From assembly GCA_036499025.1 (NCBI GenBank), contig DASYEM010000097.1, forward strand, positions 5,670 through 69,669: a stretch of DNA of 64,000 nt. Direction: 5' to 3'. The DNA comes from Parvibaculum sp036499025 (GTDB lineage: Bacteria > Pseudomonadota > Alphaproteobacteria > Parvibaculales > Parvibaculaceae). Positions 17,365 through 24,102 of the stretch are shown here, piece after piece. Within the stretch, counting starts at the first letter, position 1, and the number at the start of each line of letters is the position of its first letter. The notes below the pieces were generated by a model. That model made no database searches, was not told the origin of the DNA, and saw only the letters and a program-made list of their open reading frames with translations. The position numbers and the translations under genes were made by a program.

Positions 17365-17991
17365 ATGCCCATTCCAGAAATACGCGCCGTTCCCTTGCAA
17401 GCCGCAGGCGTCGCGCTCGAACCGCTGGCCGAAGCGCATCGCGCGGGGCTCGCGGATGCAGGCGCCGATCCCGCCGTCTGGCGCCATCTACCCTATAATG
17501 TCGCGCCGGGTACGCCAGGCGGTCTCGATCGCTGGTTCGACGCGTCGCTGAAGCTCCAGGAAACACATAAAGAGGCGATCTGGGCGGTGCGCGGCCGCGA
17601 CGGCTCGATTGTCGGTTCGACGCGCTATCTCAACATCGCCGCGGGCGATCTTCGCGTGGAAATCGGCGGCACATGGTATGCGCCCTCCGTCTGGGCGGGC
17701 GTCGTCAACCCGGCCTGCAAATTCATGCTGCTCTGCCACGGCTTCGAAACGCTGGGCCTCAACCGCATCGAACTCAAGACCGATGCCCGCAACGCCCGCT
17801 CGCAAGCCGCCATCGCCAAACTCGGCGCGATACGGGAAGGCGTCTTCCGCCGTCATATGGTGCTGCCGGACGGGCATATTCGCGATACGGTCTATTTCTC
17901 CATCATCCGCGAGGAATGGCCGCAGGCGAAAGCCCGGCTCCAAGAGAGGCTTGCAAGCTTTCCTGCCCCATGCGAGACAACGCCCGTCTGA
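17365..17991 (+). CDS. GNAT family N-acetyltransferase, RimJ/RimL type
   Basis: This 208-residue acetyltransferase resembles the RimJ/RimL group that includes ribosomal-protein and small-molecule N-acetyltransferases. Recognisable segments are VALEPLAEAHRAGL at the start, VGSTRYLNI in the core, and GLNRIELKTDARNARSQAAI followed by KLGAIREGVFRRHMV, the typical end of the family. The ATG at 17365 is preceded by GCGAGGA; the frame is open further upstream. It is divergent from the other GNAT gene and sits 16 bases upstream of the HAD phosphatase gene, so the two are probably cotranscribed. Confidence 0.87.
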   Translation: MPIPEIRAVPLQAAGVALEPLAEAHRAGLADAGADPAVWRHLPYNVAPGTPGGLDRWFDASLKLQETHKEAIWAVRGRDGSIVGSTRYLNIAAGDLRVEIGGTWYAPSVWAGVVNPACKFMLLCHGFETLGLNRIELKTDARNARSQAAIAKLGAIREGVFRRHMVLPDGHIRDTVYFSIIREEWPQAKARLQERLASFPAPCETTPV

Positions 17992-18007
17992 ATTTGGCGG
18001 GTTTCCC

Positions 18008-18697
18008 ATGACACGCGCGACGCTTCTCTTCGACCTTGACGGTACGCTGGCCGATACGGCGGGCGATCTCTGCGAGACCATGAATGTGGTGCTGGTCGAG
18101 CATGGGCGGCGGCGCGTGCCGGAATCACGTGTGCGGCATCTCGTCGGCGGCGGCGCGCGGCTTCTGCTGGAGCGCGGTTTTGCCGAGACGGGCGAACCGG
18201 CGAGCGAGGCGCTTCTCGACCAGACGCTGAAAGAATTCATCGCCTATTACAGCGCCCATATCGCCGACCACACGAAGCTCTGGCCGGGCATTGAGCCGCT
18301 GTTGGTGCGGCTTTCCGACGCCGATGTCGGCCTCGCCGTTTGCACCAACAAGGTCGAGCATCTATCGCGACAACTTCTGGCGCAGCTTCGCATCGAGCAA
18401 TATTTTCCGGTCGTCATCGGCGGCGACACCCTGCCGGTGAAAAAGCCGGACCCGGAGCATTTGTTCGAAGCCGTGCGGCGGCTCGGCGGTGATCTCTCGA
18501 CGACGATCATGGTCGGCGATAGCGAGACGGATATCGACGCCGCCAAAAATGCGCGCCTGCCCTCCATCTGCGTCAGCTTCGGCTATACGCGCATCCAGGT
18601 GCCGGAGCTCGGCGCGGACGTTGTCATCGACCATTTCGATGAATTCCCCTCCGCGCTGGCAAAATTGCTGCCCGCCCAGTTCAGCGACTGGCGCTAG
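18008..18697 (+). CDS. gph: HAD-family phosphatase, phosphoglycolate phosphatase-like
   Basis: This 229-residue HAD hydrolase probably dephosphorylates 2-phosphoglycolate made during DNA repair or oxygenase reactions. All four HAD motifs are present: the nucleophile and acid Asp9 and Asp11 (LLFDLDGTLADT), motif II VCTNK, the lysine in VKKPDPEHLF, and motif IV MVGDSETDIDAAKNA. The helical cap between motifs I and II and the length fit Gph. The ATG at 18008 lies 16 bases after the GNAT gene. Its stop TAG lies in a CTAG that also encodes the stop of the converging DUF3047 gene. Other sugar phosphates are possible substrates. Confidence 0.85.
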   Translation: MTRATLLFDLDGTLADTAGDLCETMNVVLVEHGRRRVPESRVRHLVGGGARLLLERGFAETGEPASEALLDQTLKEFIAYYSAHIADHTKLWPGIEPLLVRLSDADVGLAVCTNKVEHLSRQLLAQLRIEQYFPVVIGGDTLPVKKPDPEHLFEAVRRLGGDLSTTIMVGDSETDIDAAKNARLPSICVSFGYTRIQVPELGADVVIDHFDEFPSALAKLLPAQFSDWR

Positions 18698-19866
18698 ACA
18701 ATCTTCAGCCTGCGGTCGCCATCTACCAATTCGATGTCGGCATAATCGCAAATGCCCTCGCCGCGCTGAAAAACACTGACGGCAATCAGCCAGATGCGAA
18801 CGATCCGCGCGGGCGGCGCGCCAATGGCCTTGGCGTAATCCGCTTTCACGGGTCGATCCTCGGCAAGCCAGCGTCCCAGCTCTTTCGGGTTGGAGCGCAG
18901 CACCCAATGCGTTTCCACCTTGTCCCAGTATGGCAGCGGGCAGCGGAAGATCGTGCCTTCGGCCAGCGCGCCCGACCACATGTAAGTGAGGTCCTGCCCG
19001 TTGTCGAATTCGACGGCGATCGAGAGATAATCATGCGTAGGCTGAATATCTTCCGGCAGGTCGCAAGGCAGCTTATCGGCCTTCCAGCGCCATTTGAGCC
19101 GCGTCGCTTCGGTCAGCGCGAAATCCGCCGGGAATTGCAGGATGCCGACATCCTGATGGGTGTGGCAATGAATGTGCCGCCCCTCTCCGTTTGCGACATC
19201 GCGATAAATCTCGCCGTCGCCCAAACGCCAGAGATATGTCCAGCCGTCAGGCGTCGCTATCGGATTACGGGCTTGCTCCAGCGCGCGGCCAACGAGCCCC
19301 TCGTAGTCGCCAGCACTGGCAAGCGCTTCGAGGCCCTTCGCCGCGCCGTTCTTCCAGACGATCACGCATATGCTGAGCGCGCCTGCGATGCCGCCGCGCG
19401 GAAAGGCCGGATCGAAACGGCCCTGCTCATCGGCCCATTCGCCCGGCGGCTTCGCGACGATGAAAAGCGGCCCGCCCTCTTTCACGCGCAGCGAAGCGGC
19501 ATCGCCGGGCGTTTTGAAAATCGTGCCGTTCTCGCCCGCCCGAAGCCAGACCCCGAGACGCGGGCCGAAGCGCATGTCGAGCGCCTTCGACGCCCAGAGC
19601 GTACCCGCGCCTATGACCGTGATTTCGTCGCCGGGTTCCACGACGATCCCCGCCGCAGCCCAGCCGCCTTCATTGGCCTCAAGGTGGCGAATGCTGATCC
19701 GGCTCACCTCGGCGGCGGCAGCGGAATGGGCCGCCAATTCACGCATCGCGATGTCGAAAGACGCGCCGCCCGCGGGCCCCAGCGCCCTGGGCTTCAACGA
19801 TCTGGCCACGCCACGGGCCGCCAGCCTCAGCAACGTCCCCGCCGTCCGCAAACCCGCGCCTGCCAT
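18694..19866 (-). CDS. DUF3047 protein with a possible LecA-like N-terminal beta-sandwich
   Basis: The C-terminal half of this 390-residue protein fits DUF3047, with LKWRWKADKLPCDLPED near residue 242, then DYLSIAVEFDNGQDLTYMW, and the ending ICDYADIELVDGDRRLKIV. The function of that family is unknown. Residues about 60-180 do not belong to DUF3047; the pattern VEPGDEITVIGAGTLWA, then GP, then GGPLFIVAKPPGEWADEQG resembles the LecA (PA-IL) type carbohydrate-binding fold, which is my inference. No clear signal peptide is seen. The ATG at 19866 follows AGGGGAAA; an upstream in-frame start at 19944 is possible. Its stop overlaps that of gph. Confidence 0.65.
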   Translation of the reverse strand: MAGAGLRTAGTLLRLAARGVARSLKPRALGPAGGASFDIAMRELAAHSAAAAEVSRISIRHLEANEGGWAAAGIVVEPGDEITVIGAGTLWASKALDMRFGPRLGVWLRAGENGTIFKTPGDAASLRVKEGGPLFIVAKPPGEWADEQGRFDPAFPRGGIAGALSICVIVWKNGAAKGLEALASAGDYEGLVGRALEQARNPIATPDGWTYLWRLGDGEIYRDVANGEGRHIHCHTHQDVGILQFPADFALTEATRLKWRWKADKLPCDLPEDIQPTHDYLSIAVEFDNGQDLTYMWSGALAEGTIFRCPLPYWDKVETHWVLRSNPKELGRWLAEDRPVKADYAKAIGAPPARIVRIWLIAVSVFQRGEGICDYADIELVDGDRRLKIV

Positions 19867-20007
19867 GATTTTCCCCTGCCCTTGCCACGGTCTGTCGCCG
19901 TTTTCTCGAGGAGTATACGCAAGGCCGGAGCTCCGCAGCCTCAAAAACGGTCAACACCCGCCGATGCTTGACTTACCGATTGGCCCCAGCCTATAGACGG
20001 GCCTTCA

Positions 20008-20083
20008 GGGCGGTTAGCTCAGTTGGTAGAGCACTGTGTTCACATCGCAGGGGTCGTTGGTTCGAGTCCAATACCGCCCACCA
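20008..20083 (+). tRNA. tRNA-Val, anticodon CAC
   Basis: The sequence folds as a complete cloverleaf: acceptor arms GGGCGGT (20008-20014) and ACCGCCC (20073-20079), D-arm GCTC...GAGC, anticodon arm CTGTG/CGCAG with loop TTCACAT, and T-arm with GGTTCGAGTCC. The anticodon CAC is at 20041-20043 and reads GUG valine codons. The discriminator A and CCA (20080-20083) are encoded. There is no integrase or duplicated 3' end nearby. Confidence 0.95.
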
Positions 20084-20188
20084 TTCCCACCTAAGTTGTT
20101 GATTCCAAAGCGACTGAATTTGGCAAAGCCGCTTTGCCGATGATGGCTCGACATGCTCTCGCGGAATGAACGTGCAATCGGCCGCCGG

Positions 20189-21028
20189 TTACGCCGCGCG
20201 CAACCGCTCGGCGTGGAATTTCAGGTGATCGGCGATGACCGTCTGGATGAACCAATAGGAATGGTCGTAGCCCTCGTGGCGGCGCAGCGTCAGTTGCTGA
20301 CCGGATGCGGCGGATGCCTCTTCCAGCGCCTCGGGGCGTAGCTGACTGTCGAGAAACTGATCGGCCAAACCCTGATCGACGAGGATCGTGCCCGGATAGG
20401 GCTTTGCCCGCATCAGCAGGCTTGCGTCCCATGCCTCCCAGCTCTTGCGGTCGGGTCCGAGATAATTCGTGAAGGCTTTCTCTCCCCAAGGCACGGCGAC
20501 GGGGTTCGAAATCGGCGCCAGCGCGGAGACGGATTGCCAGAGGCCCGGATTGCGCAGCGCCGACGCGAGAGCGCCGTGGCCACCCATCGAATGGCCGAAG
20601 ATGCCGCGCAGACCCGCGCGCACGGCGAAGTTCTTCTCGATCAGCGTCGGCAGCTCCGCATTTATATAAGAGCCCATGCGGTAATTGCGCGCCCAGGGTT
20701 GCGCCGTCGCGTCGAGATAAAAACCCGCGCCGCTACCGAAATCCCATGCGTCATCCTCGCCGGGGAGGCCGAGCCCGCGCGGGCTCGTATCGCAGGCGAT
20801 GAGCGCAAGGCCGAGTTCGGCGGCCAGACGTTGCGCGCCTGCCTTGATCGTGAAGGTTTCTTCGGTGCAGGTGAGCCCCGCGAGGAAGTAGAGCGCCGGC
20901 ACGGACTGTTGCTTTGCTTGCGGCGGCGTGAAGACGGCGAAGCGCATCTCCGTGTCCGTCGATTGCGAGGCATGGCTGTAAAAGCCCATGACGCCGCCGA
21001 AACAGGCCTGTTCGCTGCGGGTTTCCAT
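20189..21028 (-). CDS. fghA: S-formylglutathione hydrolase
   Basis: This esterase-D family enzyme hydrolyses S-formylglutathione to formate and glutathione in glutathione-dependent formaldehyde oxidation. It has 279 residues, which is the normal length. The nucleophile Ser147 is in GIFGHSMGGHGAL, the oxyanion-region motif is FLAGLTCTEETF, and the catalytic His is in HEGYDHSYWFI near the C-terminus. The RMGSYI region also fits. The ATG at 21028 is chosen (METRSEQACFGG); an in-frame upstream extension to 21058 overlaps no motif. The usual partner, glutathione-dependent formaldehyde dehydrogenase, is not in the window. An AraC regulator lies 69 bases upstream on the same strand. Confidence 0.95.
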   Translation of the reverse strand: METRSEQACFGGVMGFYSHASQSTDTEMRFAVFTPPQAKQQSVPALYFLAGLTCTEETFTIKAGAQRLAAELGLALIACDTSPRGLGLPGEDDAWDFGSGAGFYLDATAQPWARNYRMGSYINAELPTLIEKNFAVRAGLRGIFGHSMGGHGALASALRNPGLWQSVSALAPISNPVAVPWGEKAFTNYLGPDRKSWEAWDASLLMRAKPYPGTILVDQGLADQFLDSQLRPEALEEASAASGQQLTLRRHEGYDHSYWFIQTVIADHLKFHAERLRAA

Positions 21029-21097
21029 GCTGACCAGTTTCCCTTTATGCCGACGCACAAGGGTTGGTTGTCGCCAATGAGGCGCGGACGGTCAAGC

Positions 21098-22036
21098 CTA
21101 TCGCCGCAGCGTGTCCGATGGCGACTCGCCGAACATCTGGCGATAGAGGACCGAAAAGCGGCCAAGCTCGAGGAAGCCGTGATCGAGCGCCACTTCGGTG
21201 ACGCTTGTCGAACCCGGCGGCGCTTCGACCAGCGCGCGGCGTGCCGTCGATAGAGAGGCCAGCCGCAGATAGGTTTTGGGGCCGACGCCGAGTGTCTCCT
21301 GAAAGGCGCGATAGAGCGTGCGCCGGGAGATTTTCAATTCGGCGCACAACTCGTTGACGCGAACCGGCTTTTGAAAATGACCCGTCAGATAGTCTTCGAC
21401 GAGCTTCACGGTCCTGGCGCTCGATGCGGCGGATGCCGGTGGCGAACCGGCCAGCGCCGCATCGGCCAAAGCGTCGAGATAGCTGTCCAGAATTTCGTCG
21501 CGCATGAATTTCCGCGCGCGCGCCGACAGTTCCGGTCCGAGTGCGCGCAGCATTGAAATGCATGTCGTCAACTTGCGGCAGGTGGCTTCGCGCATCTCCA
21601 CCGAGGGTCTATGGCTGCCGATTTCCGACCAGAGATCGTCAAACTCGCAAGCCGCATCGCGCAGCCCCTCCAGTGGCAAGGACACGACGGCATAGGAAGT
21701 TCTGCCCCTGAAATGCCCCTCCTGGTGGTGGCCGGGCGGGCAGACGCAGATGTCGCCTTCGATAACTTCATTGTTCCAGTGCGACACCGCGCCATCGGAG
21801 TTCAACACGGTGCCGAGGACCACATTCACGGACGGTGCGATGCTCCTGAGACGAACGTCGGCGTCGAAGATGCCGCAACTGAATTGCAGCCCGTCGAGAT
21901 CGGCATGAAGCAACTCGCCCGTGCAGGCCCCGGGCGCGAGCTGCGTCGCCGCGAAATCCACACCCTGAATAATATTCCGCAGACCCTCGACGCCCGTGAT
22001 CTTGCCGGTAATCAGAAGTGGCCGCTCCGACGCCAT
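21098..22036 (-). CDS. AraC-family transcriptional regulator
   Basis: This 312-residue regulator has a C-terminal AraC/XylS DNA-binding domain with two helix-turn-helix units: VRVNELCAELKISRRTLYRA, then VTEVALDHGFLELGRFSVLY, ending with FGESPSDTLRR. The N-terminal domain resembles the AraC-binding-like 2 type (SVNVVLGTVLNSDGAVSHW and later WNNEVIEGDICVCPPGHH) and presumably senses a ligand. The ATG at 22036 follows GAGGGG; a TTG 13 codons upstream (22075) is a possible alternative. It is upstream of and in the same direction as fghA, so it could control it, but there is no direct evidence. Confidence 0.88.
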   Translation of the reverse strand: MASERPLLITGKITGVEGLRNIIQGVDFAATQLAPGACTGELLHADLDGLQFSCGIFDADVRLRSIAPSVNVVLGTVLNSDGAVSHWNNEVIEGDICVCPPGHHQEGHFRGRTSYAVVSLPLEGLRDAACEFDDLWSEIGSHRPSVEMREATCRKLTTCISMLRALGPELSARARKFMRDEILDSYLDALADAALAGSPPASAASSARTVKLVEDYLTGHFQKPVRVNELCAELKISRRTLYRAFQETLGVGPKTYLRLASLSTARRALVEAPPGSTSVTEVALDHGFLELGRFSVLYRQMFGESPSDTLRR

Positions 22037-22487
22037 AGCTGCGATGCCCCTCTTCCATGTCGCCAAGTGGCTCAAAGAGCATAGTAGTCGCGAATACTCC
22101 CGTAAATAGTCAGTACTTCCTGCTTACTTTTTTGTTAAAAGAAATTAATATATCCAATTAAATAGTCTTGTATTGGCACAAATACTCAAAAAACCATGAC
22201 GCGTCACTTGCATTGGCGATGGCGCGCGGCCGTGGCCCGGAGGGACATTCGGGCTGGTCCGCATTTTGTCATATTTACGCTACGTCATGGCATTCCCCGC
22301 ATAGCGCCGATCTGCTGCACTGCGGAAAATGACATAGGTGACGGCGAGTATACGGAGCTCTGCCCAGGCTCTTCGCCATCGCCTTTACTGCCTCCCTTGT
22401 CGGGCCAGAAGGTTCGGCAAAAGCCGTCCGATTACCGAGCGCATCGGCGCCCCCACCGGCGCAGTAATCGGGCGGCTCCTGCCTCGC
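22037..22487. other. 451-base intergenic region with an AT-rich island
   Basis: No supported gene is found here. The stretch 22083-22205 is strikingly AT-rich for this genome, with runs such as CTTTTTTGTTAAAAG and AATTAATATATCCAATTAAA. It lies directly upstream of the AraC gene and may be its promoter or a nucleoid-protein target. The right part (22250-22487) returns to normal composition and ends in the nested palindrome next to the histidine kinase stop. Confidence 0.5.
22428..22471 (-). terminator. Nested inverted repeat downstream of the histidine kinase gene
   Basis: The outer arms CCGATTAC (22428-22435) and GTAATCGG (22464-22471) enclose a second stem, GCGCC (22447-22451) with GGCGC (22458-22462). 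It starts 17 bases past the stop of the kinase gene, which reads leftwards; a TTTT run (complement of AAAA at 22419-22422) follows. It is a candidate terminator, or a protein site. Confidence 0.45.
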
Positions 22488-23909
22488 TTAAGCGATGCGG
22501 AAAAGCGGAACAACCGAGAATTCAAACGGCGCTTCGAACCAGAAGCAGGCGCCCTCGCCCGGTTTGCCCGCCGCGCCGATCTCGCCGCCCATCAGCGTCA
22601 CGAGGCTCGAGCTGATCGCAAGACCGAGGCCAGTGCCGCCATAGGTTTTTGAAATCTCGCCATTGGCCTGCACGAAGGGTTTGAAGAGCTTTTCCGCGAT
22701 CTCATTGGCAAAGCCAATGCCGGTATCTTCGACTTCGAAGCGGATGCGAACGCTTTCGTGCCGGCGGCTCACGACGCGCGAACGCACATCGACCGTGCCG
22801 CCTTCGGGCGTGAACTTCAGGGCATTCGAAATGAAATTCGAAAGAACCTGACGCAGACGTCCTTCATCGGCCAACAGCGCCTCGCCGGGAAGTCCGGCAT
22901 AGTCGATGCTGAGCCTGATGTTCTTTTCGCGCGCCTTTTCCGACCAGAAGAGCAGCGACTCGAAGAGGCCCGCGAATTCAAGCGGCCGTACATCCAATTC
23001 AATCTTCTCGGCTTCGATCTTGGAGAAAATCAGCACGTCGTTCAGCACGGTCAGCAGGCCGACCGAAGCGTCGTGAATATATTGCCCGTATTCGCGGGTC
23101 TTGGGTTCCTTGCTGATCTGCGTGATGAGATCGGAAAAGCCCATGATCGCATTCATCGGCGTGCGTATTTCGTGGCTCATCGTGGCGAGGAAATCCGACT
23201 TAACGCGATTGGCTTCCTCGGCCCGCGTCTTTTCGAGCATCGCCATGCTGAAGGCGGTATCGAGGCGAGCGGTCAGCTCCTGCTCGGCCTGTATCTGCGC
23301 GAAGGTCTCGAAATATTTCTGCCGGTTGAAATGCATGATGACGCCCGCCGTGCCGAGCAGCATCGTGCAAAGGATGCCCGAAATCGGATTCAGCAGATGC
23401 GCCTGCTCCGCCGCGAAGAGGATCAACGAGAAAGGCAGGATCAGCGCAACGACATTCGACCAGACGCGCATCGTCGGCACCCACGAGCAATGTGTCATCA
23501 GGCTCGCGCCAAAGACAATCGCGGTAACGACGAAATTTTCCGGCGCGCCGAACACCCAGTTGTAACCGGCGATTGTGTAGGTGGTGACGGCGGCAACATG
23601 GAAGAGCCCGGCTTCGCCCCAGGTCTTTTCCGTATCCACATCGACGATATGTTTCTTGACCGAACGCCGCCAGATCAGCGTGCCGGTATCGATCGCGAGC
23701 GCGGCGAGAAACCAGCCAAGCCCGCTGGTGACGCCGTTCGCGGCCACGGTCGTTATGGCGAGCGCGAGGGGAAAGGAGCAGCGGAAGAGATAGAGGCGGT
23801 CCTCCATCGATATCCAGTAGAGAAGAACTTTGCGGCGAATATGCTCTTCGGAGTTCATGCGCGCCATTGCCCGTGAAGACTGAGCGCGGAATATCCCGCG
23901 CAGCGACAT
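22488..23909 (-). CDS. Membrane sensor histidine kinase (orphan)
   Basis: This 473-residue kinase has about six hydrophobic segments in residues 40-195, which act as the sensor or anchor. The phosphoacceptor histidine is in FLATMSHEIRTPMNAIMGF at about residue 245. The HATPase domain shows the N box NFISNALKFTPEGG, G1 box EDTGIGFANEI and G2 box YGGTGLGLAISSSL. No receiver or PAS domain is attached, and no response regulator gene is adjacent. I use the ATG at 23909; starts at 23867 and 23858 are also in frame and would trim the cytoplasmic N-terminus. It is divergent from the patatin-like gene, which leaves 193 bases for promoters. A second kinase of similar layout lies at 41701. Confidence 0.88.
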   Translation of the reverse strand: MSLRGIFRAQSSRAMARMNSEEHIRRKVLLYWISMEDRLYLFRCSFPLALAITTVAANGVTSGLGWFLAALAIDTGTLIWRRSVKKHIVDVDTEKTWGEAGLFHVAAVTTYTIAGYNWVFGAPENFVVTAIVFGASLMTHCSWVPTMRVWSNVVALILPFSLILFAAEQAHLLNPISGILCTMLLGTAGVIMHFNRQKYFETFAQIQAEQELTARLDTAFSMAMLEKTRAEEANRVKSDFLATMSHEIRTPMNAIMGFSDLITQISKEPKTREYGQYIHDASVGLLTVLNDVLIFSKIEAEKIELDVRPLEFAGLFESLLFWSEKAREKNIRLSIDYAGLPGEALLADEGRLRQVLSNFISNALKFTPEGGTVDVRSRVVSRRHESVRIRFEVEDTGIGFANEIAEKLFKPFVQANGEISKTYGGTGLGLAISSSLVTLMGGEIGAAGKPGEGACFWFEAPFEFSVVPLFRIA

Positions 23910-24102
23910 GGATTATCCGCCCACGCTTTTAAGGGGATGTTGCCCGAACCGCTAAAAATGTACTGACATTTTGCGCCCATCGAGCGGCGGCAAGCGAAAA
24001 GCGGCGGATTTCCCATCACAACATCGTTAATGTTCCTTCACCATTCGCCGTTTAAACTGGGCGAACAGGCGACTTGGCGCTTGAGGGAGATGGGCGCTTC
24101 CC

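Noticed and set aside
20008..20188. tRNA-Val as an integration site of a genomic island
   Set aside because: There is no integrase gene and no duplicated tRNA 3' end in the window. The following genes have normal composition and functions.
22196..22615. A possible small gene on the plus strand in the 22037-22487 gap
   Set aside because: It overlaps the kinase C-terminus, is Arg/Pro-rich and has no ribosome site or family motif.
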